Source of the DNA: Marichromatium bheemlicum
Lineage (GTDB): Bacteria; Pseudomonadota; Gammaproteobacteria; Chromatiales; Chromatiaceae
Assembly (NCBI RefSeq): GCF_012276755.1
Contig: NZ_JAAXKX010000010.1
Coordinates: 1 to 64,000 of the forward strand
Length of the DNA: 64,000 nucleotides
Reading direction: 5' to 3'
Shown one piece after another: positions 47,234 through 58,577 of this stretch. The number at the start of each line of letters is the position of its first letter. Positions within the stretch are counted from its first letter, which is position 1. The notes under the pieces are model-generated. The model was not told the DNA's origin. It searched no databases and saw nothing but the letters and a program-made list of their open reading frames with translations. The position numbers were made by a program, and so were the translations under genes.

Positions 47234-49006
47234 TCAGGCGTCCGCCGCGACCTGACGCGCGGCCACCTGACGCAGTCGCTGCACCATCGCCTCAAGGCCG
47301 TTGCGCCGGTTCATGCTGAGATGCCCGTCGAGTCCGAGCCGGGCAAAGAAGGCACGGGCGTCGAAGTCGAGGATGTCGCGCGCGCGCTGCCCGGAGTAGA
47401 GCTGCTGGAGCAGCGCGATCAGGCCGCGCACCAGCTCGGCGTCGCTGTCGGCGAGGAACTCTACGCGCTCGGGGTCGTCGGGCATGGCGCGGGCGGCGAT
47501 ATAGACCTGGCTCTGGCACCCCTGCACATGCGTCGCGGCGTTCTGCATCGACGCGGGCAGGTGCGGCAGCCGACCGCCGAGGTCGATGATGTACTCATGC
47601 CGGGTCGGCCAGTCGGGCAGCAGTTCGAAGTCGTCGGCGATCTGCGCGGCGGCGGCGGCGGGCGAGTCGGCGCTCGGCCCCGGGTAGTCGAGCGCGGTCT
47701 CGGCGACGGGCGCGACCCGTGCCTGACGCGCGCGCGTCTCGTCAGCGATCTCGATCAGCGCATCGGCCAGGGTGTCGATCTCCTCCAGGGTGTTGTAGAC
47801 GCCGAAGGAGGCGCGCACCGTGGCCGCCACGCCGAGCCGGTCCATCAGCGGCTGGCAGCAGTGGTGGCCGGTGCGCACGCAGATGCCGCGCAGGTCGAGC
47901 GCGGTGCCGAGGTCGAGGCTGGAGATCGCCGGCGCCTCCATCACCCAGGAGGCGACACAGCTGCGCCGCCGTGCCCGGCCCTTGAGCGCGAGCCCGGGGA
48001 TGGCCTCCAGACGCTCGGTGGCATGACGCAGCAACCACTGCTCGTGGGCGCTGATGCGCTCGAAGCCGACCGACTCGATCCAGTCGATCGCCGCGCCCAG
48101 CCCCACCGCGCCGGAGATGTTGGGCGTGCCGGCCTCGAAGCGGGTCGGCGGCGCGGCATAGCGGGTGGCCTCGAAGCTGACCTGCTCGATCATGTCGCCG
48201 CCGCCCTGGTAGGGCGGCATCGTCTCGAGCAACGCGCGCTTGGCATAGAGCACGCCGATCCCGGTCGGGCCGTAGAGCTTGTGGCCGGAGAAGGCATAGA
48301 AGTCGGCGTCGAGCGCGCGCACGTCGGTACGCCCGTGGGCGACCCACTGGGCGCCGTCGACCAGCACCAGGGCGCCGTGCGCGTGGGCCAGCTCGATGAT
48401 CTCGCGTACCGGATTGACGGTGCCGAGGGCGTTGGAGACCTGGTTGACCCCGACCAACCGGGTGCGCGGCGAGAGCAGCCGGCGGTAGGCGTCGAGGTCG
48501 ATGTCGCCGGCGTCGTCGATGGGGATGACGCGAATACGTGCCCCGGTCTGCTCGGCGAGCATCTGCCAGGGGACGATGTTGGAGTGGTGTTCGAGGTTGG
48601 AGAGCAGGATCTCGTCGCCGGGGCCGAGGTTGGCGCGCCCCCAAGTGGCAGCGACCAGGTTGATCGCCTCGGTGGTGCTGCGGGTGAACACGCACTCGGC
48701 GGGTTCGGCGGCGTTGAGGAAGCGCGCCACCGCCGCGCGGGCGTGCTCGTAGAGCCGGGTGGCGTGCTGCGAGAGGCGGTAGTTGCCGCGATGGATGTTG
48801 GCGTGGGCGGCACGGTGATAATCGCTGACCGCCGCGATCACCGCCTGCGGCTGCTGGGTCGAAGCGGCGCTGTCGAGATAGACCAGCGGGCGACCATCGA
48901 CCTGGGTGGAAAGGATGGGGAACTGGGCGCGCAGCGCGGCGACGTCGAGGGTCGTCTCAGCGGTGCGCGGAGCCGGTGCGGCTTGAGCGTTCATGGCAGG
49001 ATTCAT
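47234..49006 (-). CDS. SufS cysteine desulfurase fused to SufE sulfur acceptor
   Basis: SufS takes sulfur from cysteine (PLP enzyme) and SufE accepts it for Fe-S assembly. The 590-residue protein has a complete SufS part (about 20-425): PLP lysine K243 in FSGHKLYGPTGIG and the persulfide cysteine near 383 in VRTGHHCCQPLM. After an Ala-rich linker (about 425-455) there is a complete SufE part (about 455-590) with the acceptor cysteine near 497 in HVQGCQSQVY. M5 at 48994 is an alternative start. The usual sufBCD partners are not adjacent. The fusion presumably channels the persulfide. Confidence 0.93.
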   Translation of the reverse strand: MNPAMNAQAAPAPRTAETTLDVAALRAQFPILSTQVDGRPLVYLDSAASTQQPQAVIAAVSDYHRAAHANIHRGNYRLSQHATRLYEHARAAVARFLNAAEPAECVFTRSTTEAINLVAATWGRANLGPGDEILLSNLEHHSNIVPWQMLAEQTGARIRVIPIDDAGDIDLDAYRRLLSPRTRLVGVNQVSNALGTVNPVREIIELAHAHGALVLVDGAQWVAHGRTDVRALDADFYAFSGHKLYGPTGIGVLYAKRALLETMPPYQGGGDMIEQVSFEATRYAAPPTRFEAGTPNISGAVGLGAAIDWIESVGFERISAHEQWLLRHATERLEAIPGLALKGRARRRSCVASWVMEAPAISSLDLGTALDLRGICVRTGHHCCQPLMDRLGVAATVRASFGVYNTLEEIDTLADALIEIADETRARQARVAPVAETALDYPGPSADSPAAAAAQIADDFELLPDWPTRHEYIIDLGGRLPHLPASMQNAATHVQGCQSQVYIAARAMPDDPERVEFLADSDAELVRGLIALLQQLYSGQRARDILDFDARAFFARLGLDGHLSMNRRNGLEAMVQRLRQVAARQVAADA

Positions 49007-49210
49007 TAGATTTCAGGCAATGCACGATTCTATCGCGGACGCGCCCGGTACGGTCGACCGGATGCGCCCACGACACGACGGCAGGCATTCGGATGGCACA
49101 CACCGCACATCCCTGACGGCGTGGTCGATCGATCGACGGGGCGCGTTCCCCGCGCCCCCGTTGGTTTTTAGAGAATGGGTCCGGAGCAGACGCGATGCCA
49201 GCGTCGCGGC

Positions 49211-50209
49211 TCAGTCGGCCTCGGGGATACGCACCACGGTGCGTCCTCGGACCCGTCCGGCGAGGATCTCCTCGGCGGCCTGGGGCAGTTGCGCGAAGTC
49301 GATCTCACGAGTCATGGTCTCGAGCCGATCGAGATCGAGATCGCGCGCCAGGCGCGACCAGGCGCGCTCGCGCAGCGCGTGCGAAGCCATCACCGAGTCG
49401 ATGCCATAGAGGGTGATACCACGCAGGATGAAGGGCGCGACCGTGGTCGGCAGCGCCATCGCATCGGCCAGGCCACAGGCGGCCACCGCCCCGGCGCGCC
49501 GGGTGCGGCTGAGCACGTTGGCCAGGGTTTGACCACCGGCGACGTCGACCGCCGCGGCCCAGCGCTCCGACTCGAGCGGCCGTGGCGCCTCGGTGAAGGC
49601 GCCACGGTCGAGGATCTCGGTCGCGCCCAGTGCCCGTAGATAGCCCGCCTCGTGCGGTCGCCCGGTGACCGCGGTGACCTGATGACCGAGCCGGGCCAAC
49701 AGGGCCACGGCGATGCTCCCGACCCCCCCGGCGGCGCCGGTCACCAACACCTCGCCGGCGCCCGGTTCGAGCCCGTGCGACTCCAGCGCCAGCACCGCAA
49801 GCATTGCGGTGTAGCCGGCGGTACCGATGGCCATCGCCTGACGGCTGGTCAGCCCCTCGGGCAGCGCCACCAGCCAGTCGCCCGGCACCCGCGCGCGTCC
49901 GGCGTAGCCACCGGAGTGGGTCTCCCCGACGCCATAACCGTTGAGCACCACCCGATCACCGGGACGGAAACGCGGATCTCCCGACTCCACCACCCGGCCG
50001 GCGAAATCGATCCCGGGGATCAGCGGGAAGCGGCGCACGACCGGCGAGCGCCCGGTGAGCGCCAGCCCATCCTTGTAGTTGAGCGTCGAGTACTCGACCG
50101 CGACGGTGACATTGCCCTCCATCAGGTCGGCCTCGGTCAGGCGGGTCAATTCGAGCTGCTGGGTGTCTTCGTGACGGTCGATCCGATAAGCGCTGAAGGT
50201 GGTCGTCAT
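49211..50209 (-). CDS. MDR-family NADPH reductase, AcuI/YhdH (acryloyl-CoA reductase type)
   Basis: The 332-residue product is a zinc-less medium-chain reductase. Its hallmarks are YSTLNYKDGLALTG, PLIPGIDFAGRVV, GYGVGETHSGGYA, the NADPH motif VTGAAGGVGSIAVALLARLG, LPTTVAPFILRGITLYGIDSV and C-terminal GRTVVRI. AcuI/YhdH proteins reduce acryloyl-CoA to propionyl-CoA and are widespread detoxifying enzymes; purple bacteria use AcuI in propionyl-CoA or DMSP metabolism. It stands alone. Confidence 0.9.
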   Translation of the reverse strand: MTTTFSAYRIDRHEDTQQLELTRLTEADLMEGNVTVAVEYSTLNYKDGLALTGRSPVVRRFPLIPGIDFAGRVVESGDPRFRPGDRVVLNGYGVGETHSGGYAGRARVPGDWLVALPEGLTSRQAMAIGTAGYTAMLAVLALESHGLEPGAGEVLVTGAAGGVGSIAVALLARLGHQVTAVTGRPHEAGYLRALGATEILDRGAFTEAPRPLESERWAAAVDVAGGQTLANVLSRTRRAGAVAACGLADAMALPTTVAPFILRGITLYGIDSVMASHALRERAWSRLARDLDLDRLETMTREIDFAQLPQAAEEILAGRVRGRTVVRIPEAD

Positions 50210-50247
50210 CGGGCGATCTCCTATGCGTTGAGGGAATTCTGGGGCAC

Positions 50248-53200
50248 TCAGCCGACGGCCGAGACCAACGCGCGCGTCGACGAACGATGCGAACCGCGCG
50301 CACGCTGCTGCGCCTCGAGCAGACGCATCAAGGTATTGGCCGAGACCGGTCGACTGATCAGATAGCCCTGGATCAGGTTACAGCCCTCGGCCGCGAGGAT
50401 GCGCTGCTGGCGGATGTCCTCGACTCCTTCGGCAACGGCGCAGATATCGAGGTTGCGCGCCATCGACAGGATGGCACGCACGATCGCGCCGCTGCGCCGA
50501 TCGGTGGCGAGGTCGTTGACGAAGCTGCGGTCGATCTTGAGGCAATCGACCGGGAACTGGGTGAGATAGCTGAGGCTGGAGTAGCCGGTACCGAAGTCAT
50601 CGAGCGCGATGCCAATGCCGAGCGCGCGCAGCCGTTCGAGTTCGGTCAGCGCGCGTTTCGGGTCGTGCAGCAACACCCGCTCGATCAGCTCGATGTGGAG
50701 CAGTCGCGCGGGGATATCGTAGCGTTCGAGTAGCTCGGCGATGGTCTCGGCCAACCCGCCGGCGGTGATCTGCGGCTCGGAAACATTGACCGAGACGCGG
50801 ATCTCGGGCAGCCCGGCCTCGCGCCACAATCGCATCTGACGCAACACCGCCTCGATCACCCAACGGCCGACCGGCACCACCAGATCGCTATTCTCGATGA
50901 CGTCGATGAAGGCGCCGGGCATCACCAGCTCACTGCCCCGCTGCCACCGCAACAACGCCTCGGCGGCATGGATGCCGTTCTGCTGCGGCTCAACCAACGG
51001 CTGGTAGTGGACGACGAACTGCTCCTCGGCGAGTGCGGTGCGTAGCCCCTCCTCGAGCGCCAGTCGCTCGACGGCGGCGGCGGTGATCTCAGGGCGATAA
51101 AAGGCGATCGAGCGCCGCCCGCGACGCTTGGCCGAGAGCAGCGCCGAGGCGGCGTGGCGCAACAACTCGGCGGCATCGCGACCATCACCGGGATAGAGCG
51201 CCCCGCCGGCCGAGGCGCTGAGGGTGAGCTGGCGCTCGGAGGTGATCTCGATCGGCTGACAGCAGACGCCGAGGTAGTGTGCGGCCAGCGCCGAGGCCGT
51301 GCTCAGCTCCTCGCCCACATCGGTGACGATGACAAAGGTGTCGTCACTCAGGCGTGCCACCAGATCACCACTGCCGGTGGCCTCGTTCAGGCGCGCGCCG
51401 AGGACGCACAGCACCGTATCAGCAACCGCATGACCATGACTGGCGATGACCTCGTTGTAGCGATCGACATCGACATAGAACACGCCGAGGCGCTGGTCGT
51501 GACCGGCGGCCTGCTCGACGGCCTGTGCTAGGCGCTGTTTCAACAACCGAGCGTTGGGCAGGCCGGTGAGCGGGTCATGGTTGCTGAGAAACTCGATCTC
51601 CTCGGCCGACCGATAGCGTTCGGTGATATCGCTGAAGATGGCGACATAGTTGACCACCTCGTCGCGATGGTTACGCACGGCGTTGATACTCATCCACTGC
51701 GGATAGAGTTCACCGTCGCGCCGCCGGTTCCACAGCTCGCCCTGCCAGCGCCCCTGCTCGATCAAGGCGTGCCACAAGCGACGGTAGAAGTCCTGCGGAT
51801 GACGCCCGGATTTGAGCAGGCGCGGGTTGCGACCACGCGCCTGTTCTGCGGCGTAGCCGGTGATCGCGGTGAAGGCGGGATTGACCGCGACGATATCGCC
51901 GGCGGCATCGGTCACCATGATGCCCTCGGCGGTGTTCTCGAACACCGCGCTGGTCAGGCGCTGGACATCCTCACGCCGGCGCTGCTCGCTGAGATCGCGG
52001 ATGAGCGCGACGCGCAGCTGGCGGGCGGCGAGCGGGATACGCCGACTCTGCACCTCGGCCGGAAAGGTGGTGCTATCACGCCGCCGATGGAGCCACTCGA
52101 AACAGGCGCTGCCGTGCGCGGCGAGGAAGGCGAGGATCTCGGTACCTTGCTCGGTCGAGCGGCGTCCATTGGCCTGGAACTCGGGCGAGAGCACGCTGGG
52201 ATGAACGTCGTTCAGCTCGGCGGCGCTGTCATAGCCGAACAGGGTCGCCGCCGCGGGGTTGGCCAGGCAGCTCAGGTCGGCGCCATCGATGATCCACATC
52301 GCCTCCTCGGCGCCCTCGAACAGGGCGCGATAGCGCGCCTCGCTGTGACGTAGCGCCGCCTGGGCCTGGCGATCCTCGGTGACGTCGAGCACCGACCCGA
52401 GCAGTCGCACCGGCTCGCCATCGCAGCCGACCACGGCCCGGACGCGTTGGCGCACCCAGCGCGGCGTCTGCGCACTGGACCGTCTCACCCGATACTCGAT
52501 GTCGCCCGGCTCGCCCCCACGGCGTGCCGTCTCTAGGGCGGAGGCCACCTGTGCTCGATCGGCGGGCTCGACCAGATCGAGCAGCTCTTGCTCGGTAGCC
52601 GGGCAGTCCCCAGGGGCGCCTCCGAGGATCGCAGACAGCGGTGCCGACCAGAGCACACGACCGGTCGCAAGCTCCAGCTCCCAGCTCCCCAACCCGGTCA
52701 TCGCCTGAGCCTCACTCAGCAGCGTCTGACTACGGTGCAGCGCGGTGAGGTCACGGCCACAGCCCATCACTCCGAACGGCACCCCGTCAGCGCCCTGATA
52801 CGGGGCCTTGAGCACATCGAAGAGGCGCCGCCCACCGCGTGCGTCGCAGTGCCAGAAGTCGAAGCGCCGGGCCTGGCCACACGCGCGCACCCGCGCATCA
52901 TCGGCCTGTAGCCGGGCGGCCGTCTCCGCGGGGAAGAGCGCGGTATCGTCGGCACCGACGATCTGCTCGGGATCACGTCCGAGCAGCGCCGCAAAGGCGC
53001 GGTTACAGCCGAGATAACGCCCTTCCTGGTCTTTGAAGAAGATCAGATCGGGCGAGCTGTCGAGCACCGTGCAGAGCTGCCCCTGAGTCAGCGCCAGGGC
53101 CTGCTCGACGTGGTGATAGGCCGAGACATCGCGCTGAGCGACCAGCGCCCGCCAGGTCGCACCATCAGCATCGAGGCGCCGGGCGCTGAGCCGCAACCAG

Positions 53201-53448
53201 CGGGGCTCGCCGTCGAGCACCAGCGGGTATTCGAGCGAGAACTCGGCGCGGTGGCCACGACAGACCTCACGCACGCCCTGACGTGCCTGCTCCAACACCT
53301 CGCCCCGAGCCTCTGGAATCGCCCACGGGCCGGGTGGCAACGTGCTGCGGTGCTGTCGATTGGCATAGACGCAGGCCCCATCGCCATCGACCACCGCGAT
53401 TGCGCAGTCCAGCGCATCGAGACAGACCCAGGGATCGATCGCGTTCAT
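50248..53448 (-). CDS. Multi-PAS GGDEF-EAL protein, probable c-di-GMP phosphodiesterase
   Basis: From ATG 53448 the product is 1066 residues (the frame is open to 53604). About four PAS domains (roughly 10-620) include LTQGQLCTVLDSSPDLIFFKDQEGRYLGCNRAFAALLGRD and TSAVFENTAEGIMVTDAAGDIVAVNPAFTAITGY. The GGDEF domain (about 640-800) begins NHDPLTGLPNARLLKQRL but its active loop is LSDDTF in place of GG[DE]EF, so cyclase activity is probably lost. The EAL domain (about 815-1050) keeps AEALLRW, DDFGTGYSSLSYL and LKIDRSF. It should therefore act as a phosphodiesterase. No membrane segment is seen. Confidence 0.88.
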   Translation of the reverse strand: MNAIDPWVCLDALDCAIAVVDGDGACVYANRQHRSTLPPGPWAIPEARGEVLEQARQGVREVCRGHRAEFSLEYPLVLDGEPRWLRLSARRLDADGATWRALVAQRDVSAYHHVEQALALTQGQLCTVLDSSPDLIFFKDQEGRYLGCNRAFAALLGRDPEQIVGADDTALFPAETAARLQADDARVRACGQARRFDFWHCDARGGRRLFDVLKAPYQGADGVPFGVMGCGRDLTALHRSQTLLSEAQAMTGLGSWELELATGRVLWSAPLSAILGGAPGDCPATEQELLDLVEPADRAQVASALETARRGGEPGDIEYRVRRSSAQTPRWVRQRVRAVVGCDGEPVRLLGSVLDVTEDRQAQAALRHSEARYRALFEGAEEAMWIIDGADLSCLANPAAATLFGYDSAAELNDVHPSVLSPEFQANGRRSTEQGTEILAFLAAHGSACFEWLHRRRDSTTFPAEVQSRRIPLAARQLRVALIRDLSEQRRREDVQRLTSAVFENTAEGIMVTDAAGDIVAVNPAFTAITGYAAEQARGRNPRLLKSGRHPQDFYRRLWHALIEQGRWQGELWNRRRDGELYPQWMSINAVRNHRDEVVNYVAIFSDITERYRSAEEIEFLSNHDPLTGLPNARLLKQRLAQAVEQAAGHDQRLGVFYVDVDRYNEVIASHGHAVADTVLCVLGARLNEATGSGDLVARLSDDTFVIVTDVGEELSTASALAAHYLGVCCQPIEITSERQLTLSASAGGALYPGDGRDAAELLRHAASALLSAKRRGRRSIAFYRPEITAAAVERLALEEGLRTALAEEQFVVHYQPLVEPQQNGIHAAEALLRWQRGSELVMPGAFIDVIENSDLVVPVGRWVIEAVLRQMRLWREAGLPEIRVSVNVSEPQITAGGLAETIAELLERYDIPARLLHIELIERVLLHDPKRALTELERLRALGIGIALDDFGTGYSSLSYLTQFPVDCLKIDRSFVNDLATDRRSGAIVRAILSMARNLDICAVAEGVEDIRQQRILAAEGCNLIQGYLISRPVSANTLMRLLEAQQRARGSHRSSTRALVSAVG

Positions 53449-53835
53449 GGGCAGCTCGGCGAGGCGGGAGAATAGACGGTGAAAATCGGTTTCATCGTGT
53501 TCGGTCGGGGAAGCCCTCGCGGCGCAAGCCTGTGAGAGCGGGACGGATCGGGGTCGATCAGGCGCGGCGGAGGGACCGCCAGACGCCCAGCAAGCGCGGG
53601 ACATCCCATCGGGCTATTGCTCCCTGGCCTCCCGATCGCTCGGGATAGAACGCCCTCGGGACGGTTGAGTGAGTCGCCATTTTGACGACCGCCATGGCAT
53701 TGATCAAATCTCTTTGTCGCAGACCGACCGGCCATCGGGCAATGACGACGAGCGGCAACCACGTTGCCGTCTCGCTATGCTTGAGGACACCCAGATTGAT
53801 CCAGACGCCGGCCTCGATCCGGCAGGGAGCCAACC
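53449..53835. other. Divergent intergenic region
   Basis: This gap lies between the PAS-GGDEF-EAL gene and the small lipoprotein gene. I see no supported gene, tRNA or repeat in it; it must carry both promoters. Confidence 0.4.
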
Positions 53836-54180
53836 ATGCATCAGCCCAGCCGGTCGGGACGCGACAGTGCTCGCCTCGCCCTGTTCATCCTGACGCTCAG
53901 CCTCGCCGGGTGTGCCACCACCACTCGTCATGTCAGCGACTGGGGCAGCATCACCCTGGCGCCGGGCGACACCGGCACCTGTAGCTCCAATCCCTGCGCG
54001 GTCTATCTGCAGCTGCCACCCGGCGAGGGCCGCTACCGGGTCACCGCCAACCAGGTCGATCTCGGCGACTACCCGGCGGGCGCACGCGCCGCGCTCGGCC
54101 ACTTCTACGAGAGTAAGGCGCTGGAGGTCGTCGGTGCCGGGGTAGCGCGCGCCTACGTCTACATCCCGCAGACGCGCTGA
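53836..54180 (+). CDS. Small lipoprotein of unknown function
   Basis: The 114-residue product has a lipoprotein signal (ARLALFILTLSLAGCATT, lipobox LAGC). A mature domain of about 85 residues contains two close cysteines (TGTCSSNPCAVYLQLPPGEGRYRVTANQVDLGDYPAG) that may form a disulfide. I recognise no family beyond a general lipoprotein. GGCAGGGAG lies upstream of the ATG. It converges on serS. Confidence 0.7.
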   Translation: MHQPSRSGRDSARLALFILTLSLAGCATTTRHVSDWGSITLAPGDTGTCSSNPCAVYLQLPPGEGRYRVTANQVDLGDYPAGARAALGHFYESKALEVVGAGVARAYVYIPQTR

Positions 54181-54181
54181 G

Positions 54182-54206
54182 GCGCCGGCGGGATCACCGC
54201 CGGCGC
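54182..54206. terminator. Hairpin between the lipoprotein gene and serS
   Basis: GCGCCGGCGG and CCGCCGGCGC form a perfect 10-bp stem between two convergent stops. No T-tract is present. Confidence 0.5.
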
Positions 54207-54213
54207 ACTTGGT

Positions 54214-55806
<1,593 letters not shown>

Positions 55807-55810
<4 letters not shown>

Positions 55811-56181
55811 AGTGATCTCCCCAGGGCGATGCCCGCCCAGCACAGCAACACACACACCCCGACGCTCGCGCCCACGTTCACGGAGGCCCGCAACAGTGCC
55901 CCCTGCTCGATCAGGTTCAGGGTCTCGATCGAGAAGGTCGAAAAGGTCGTCAACGCCCCCAGGAACCCGACGAGCACGGCACCACGCCACTCGGCCGCTA
56001 CCGCCAACCGCTCGGTGAGCAGCACGAACAGCAGCCCCATGAGAAAGGAACCGATCACGTTCACCGCCAAGGTGCCCCAGGGGAAGTCACGCCCCAACAC
56101 CCGGTAGACCCCGGTCGAGATCCAGAAGCGCGACAACGCCCCGAGCGCACCGCCCCCGGCGATCGCTACAAGTTGCAACAC
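55807..56181 (-). CDS. crcB: Fluoride ion exporter CrcB/Fluc
   Basis: Fluc channels export fluoride as dual-topology dimers. The 124-residue product starts at GTG 56181 behind GGAGATACC. It has four membrane helices, GGGALGALSRFWIS at the start, GTLAVNVIGSFLMGLL with the conserved Asn, and GFLGALTTFSTFSIET carrying the Phe box and TTFSTF motif. It overlaps the DUF190 gene by 4 nt. I could not find a fluoride riboswitch in the 200 bases upstream. Confidence 0.93.
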
Positions 56182-56401
56182 GGTATCTCCCCGCCAAAAG
56201 CAATAAGTCTACTATGGACGTCCAGCCCTCTGCCCAGGCGAACGAGCCCGCCCGCCCAGGCCACTGCCGCACACCCGAAGCGCACACACAACGGGCACCG
56301 GTCACCTCGACTTGATATGATTGGGGCACGGCAAGACCGTATCCCACAGCGCCTTCGACACAGGCTGCTGAGCAAAAAATATCACCGACCACCAACACTG
56401 C

Positions 56402-56565
56402 TCACGTAATCGACTGATAAATAAGAAATAAAATCAAAAGGTTCAATGTCAGCCAACAAGAAAACAGGGCAAAAATCGGTGCAAAACGTCTATTTTTCGC
56501 TTCCAAAGAGGCTCGCCCCAAAAGAGCAATTATTTGATTTAAAAGAATTTTTAGAGAATTTGCGG
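56402..56565 (+). promoter_or_regulatory. CRISPR leader
   Basis: An AT-rich stretch (much richer in A/T than its surroundings) directly before the first repeat, without a supported gene. Repeats end in ATTGAAAC on this strand, the form of a crRNA 5' handle, so transcription runs rightward from here. The interval 56182-56401 before it shows no clear gene. Confidence 0.75.
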
Positions 56566-58337
56566 CCGCAACACTCAATCCATTACAACAAGGATTGAAA
56601 CCGCATGTCGTGGAGATGCAGATCCTCGATCCCGAGGCCGCAACACTCAATCCATTACAACAAGGATTGAAACTTGCCAATATTACCCCACCGCCACTCG
56701 GCCAGCGGTGGCCGCAACACTCAATCCATTACAACAAGGATTGAAACCGCGACTGGCCCCCGATCGAGCAGGAGCCTCAGACGCCGCAACACTCAATCCA
56801 TTACAACAAGGATTGAAACGTAAGGCGCAGGCTGAGCACGGTCGACACCCCGGCGCCGCAACACTCAATCCATTACAACAAGGATTGAAACCCCGTTCTA
56901 CCTCATAGATCACGGCGGGTCGTCGGTGGCCGCAACACTCAATCCATTACAACAAGGATTGAAACCCAATAAACGCTGGAGAGTTCTGGGCGACCACAAC
57001 GCCGCAACACTCAATCCATTACAACAAGGATTGAAACCCTCCCGGCAAAACAGTAAGGCCCTTAACAGCAAAGGGCCGCAACACTCAATCCATTACAACA
57101 AGGATTGAAACGTAAGCTCGGCGGCGAAGGTGCTTGCGACGTGGTCGGGCCGCAACACTCAATCCATTACAACAAGGATTGAAACCTTGTGGGCTTGCAA
57201 TAGTTTCTCGGCGTAGTCCATGCCGCAACACTCAATCCATTACAACAAGGATTGAAACGTGGCCTTACTGGCGTCACGAACGAGGATGCGGCTGGCCGCA
57301 ACACTCAATCCATTACAACAAGGATTGAAACTCGCGTCAGCAGGCACGACGAACGGTCGGGCCAAGGCCGCAACACTCAATCCATTACAACAAGGATTGA
57401 AACTTTTTGAGTCCCAGATGTCGCCATAAGAATCGCCAGGCCGCAACACTCAATCCATTACAACAAGGATTGAAACTGAGCAATTTGTCGCGAACCGGTA
57501 TTTGGGCGCGAGGCCGCAACACTCAATCCATTACAACAAGGATTGAAACTGGTAGACCGAGGCCGGCCCTGTCACGGGGCCTGTTGCCGCAACACTCAAT
57601 CCATTACAACAAGGATTGAAACCGCTTGTATCTCGGTGAGTATTTCAGGAACATCAATGCCGCAACACTCAATCCATTACAACAAGGATTGAAACGTTTG
57701 CGATACGGTCGGTCCCGGACCGGAAAACCGGCCGCAACACTCAATCCATTACAACAAGGATTGAAACAGACAACGCAGACATAAAGGAGAAAGACCATGC
57801 AGAGCCGCAACACTCAATCCATTACAACAAGGATTGAAACAGTGATAACCCCTTGTTTTGCAAGGCGTTCGATGGAGCCGCAACACTCAATCCATTACAA
57901 CAAGGATTGAAACGGCACAGCAGTCGTAACCCACAACCCGGCCCGTCTTGCCGCAACACTCAATCCATTACAACAAGGATTGAAACAGATTACGGGCAGC
58001 GGGTCGGTCGAGATTGAGGCGAGCCGCAACACTCAATCCATTACAACAAGGATTGAAACATTACGTGCATGTTAATGGTATCTAACACTATACCAGCCGC
58101 AACACTCAATCCATTACAACAAGGATTGAAACAGCAATTGTCGTCGGTACTCGGCCTCAATGTATCGAGCCGCAACACTCAATCCATTACAACAAGGATT
58201 GAAACAGAAAGCCGGCGCTTCATCGCCGCCCAGCTCAGCTAGCCGCAACACTCAATCCATTACAACAAGGATTGAAACACCGCCATGGCCTCATCCTTCA
58301 CCGACGACTCGTCGGAACGCAACACTCGGCCTATTAA
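56566..58337 (+). CRISPR. CRISPR array, 24 intact repeats plus one degenerate
   Basis: The 37-bp repeat begins GCCGCAACACTCAATCC and ends AACAAGGATTGAAAC. Intact copies start at 56566, 56638, 56711, 56783, 56855, 56929, 57001, 57075, 57149, 57222, 57295, 57367, 57440, 57513, 57586, 57659, 57731, 57804, 57877, 57950, 58023, 58096, 58169 and 58242. Spacers are 35-37 nt and all different. The repeat has a 6-bp stem (CAATCC/GGATTG). A 25th copy (58316-58337) keeps CGCAACACTC, then diverges and is cut by an IS5-like element. No cas gene lies in the window. ATTGAAAC-ended 37-mers occur in type III and some type I systems; the type is not assigned. Confidence 0.98.
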
Positions 58338-58574
58338 GAGGCTCTATCAAAAAGCCGTTCGCGTTGTCAGAGGCGTCGAGTTCATGCAACAGTGGGAGGC
58401 AAAACAGCGCCGCGACCAGACGGTCGCATGAGACCAACCCCTTGAGGGGCGAAAAAACAGGGGAACCTCACTTCGGGCGCCGGGCCGATATTCACGAGGC
58501 GTTTCTCTTCCTGGGACTCGCACTCATTTGCTGGAATGCTTTGGAGTGGGCGTAGGGCTTTTTGATAGAGCCTC
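58338..58574 (+). mobile_element. 237-bp internally deleted IS5-like element
   Basis: Perfect 19-bp terminal inverted repeats GAGGCTCTATCAAAAAGCC and complement bound the element. TAA occurs directly on each side (58335-58337 and 58575-58577), a 3-bp duplication as in the IS1031 group of IS5. Near the right end the plus strand encodes RRADIHEAFLFLGLALICWNALEW, the C-terminus of IS5-type transposases (RADIHEAFL..LICW). The rest of the gene is gone. Confidence 0.82.
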
Positions 58575-58577
58575 TAA

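Noticed and set aside
56182-56400. Fluoride riboswitch upstream of crcB
   Set aside because: The conserved fluoride-riboswitch segments could not be recognised on the minus strand; a covariance search would be decisive.
56402-57813. Several frames with repeated peptides such as FNPCCNGLSVAA across 56.4-57.8 kb
   Set aside because: These are translations of the CRISPR repeat, not genes.
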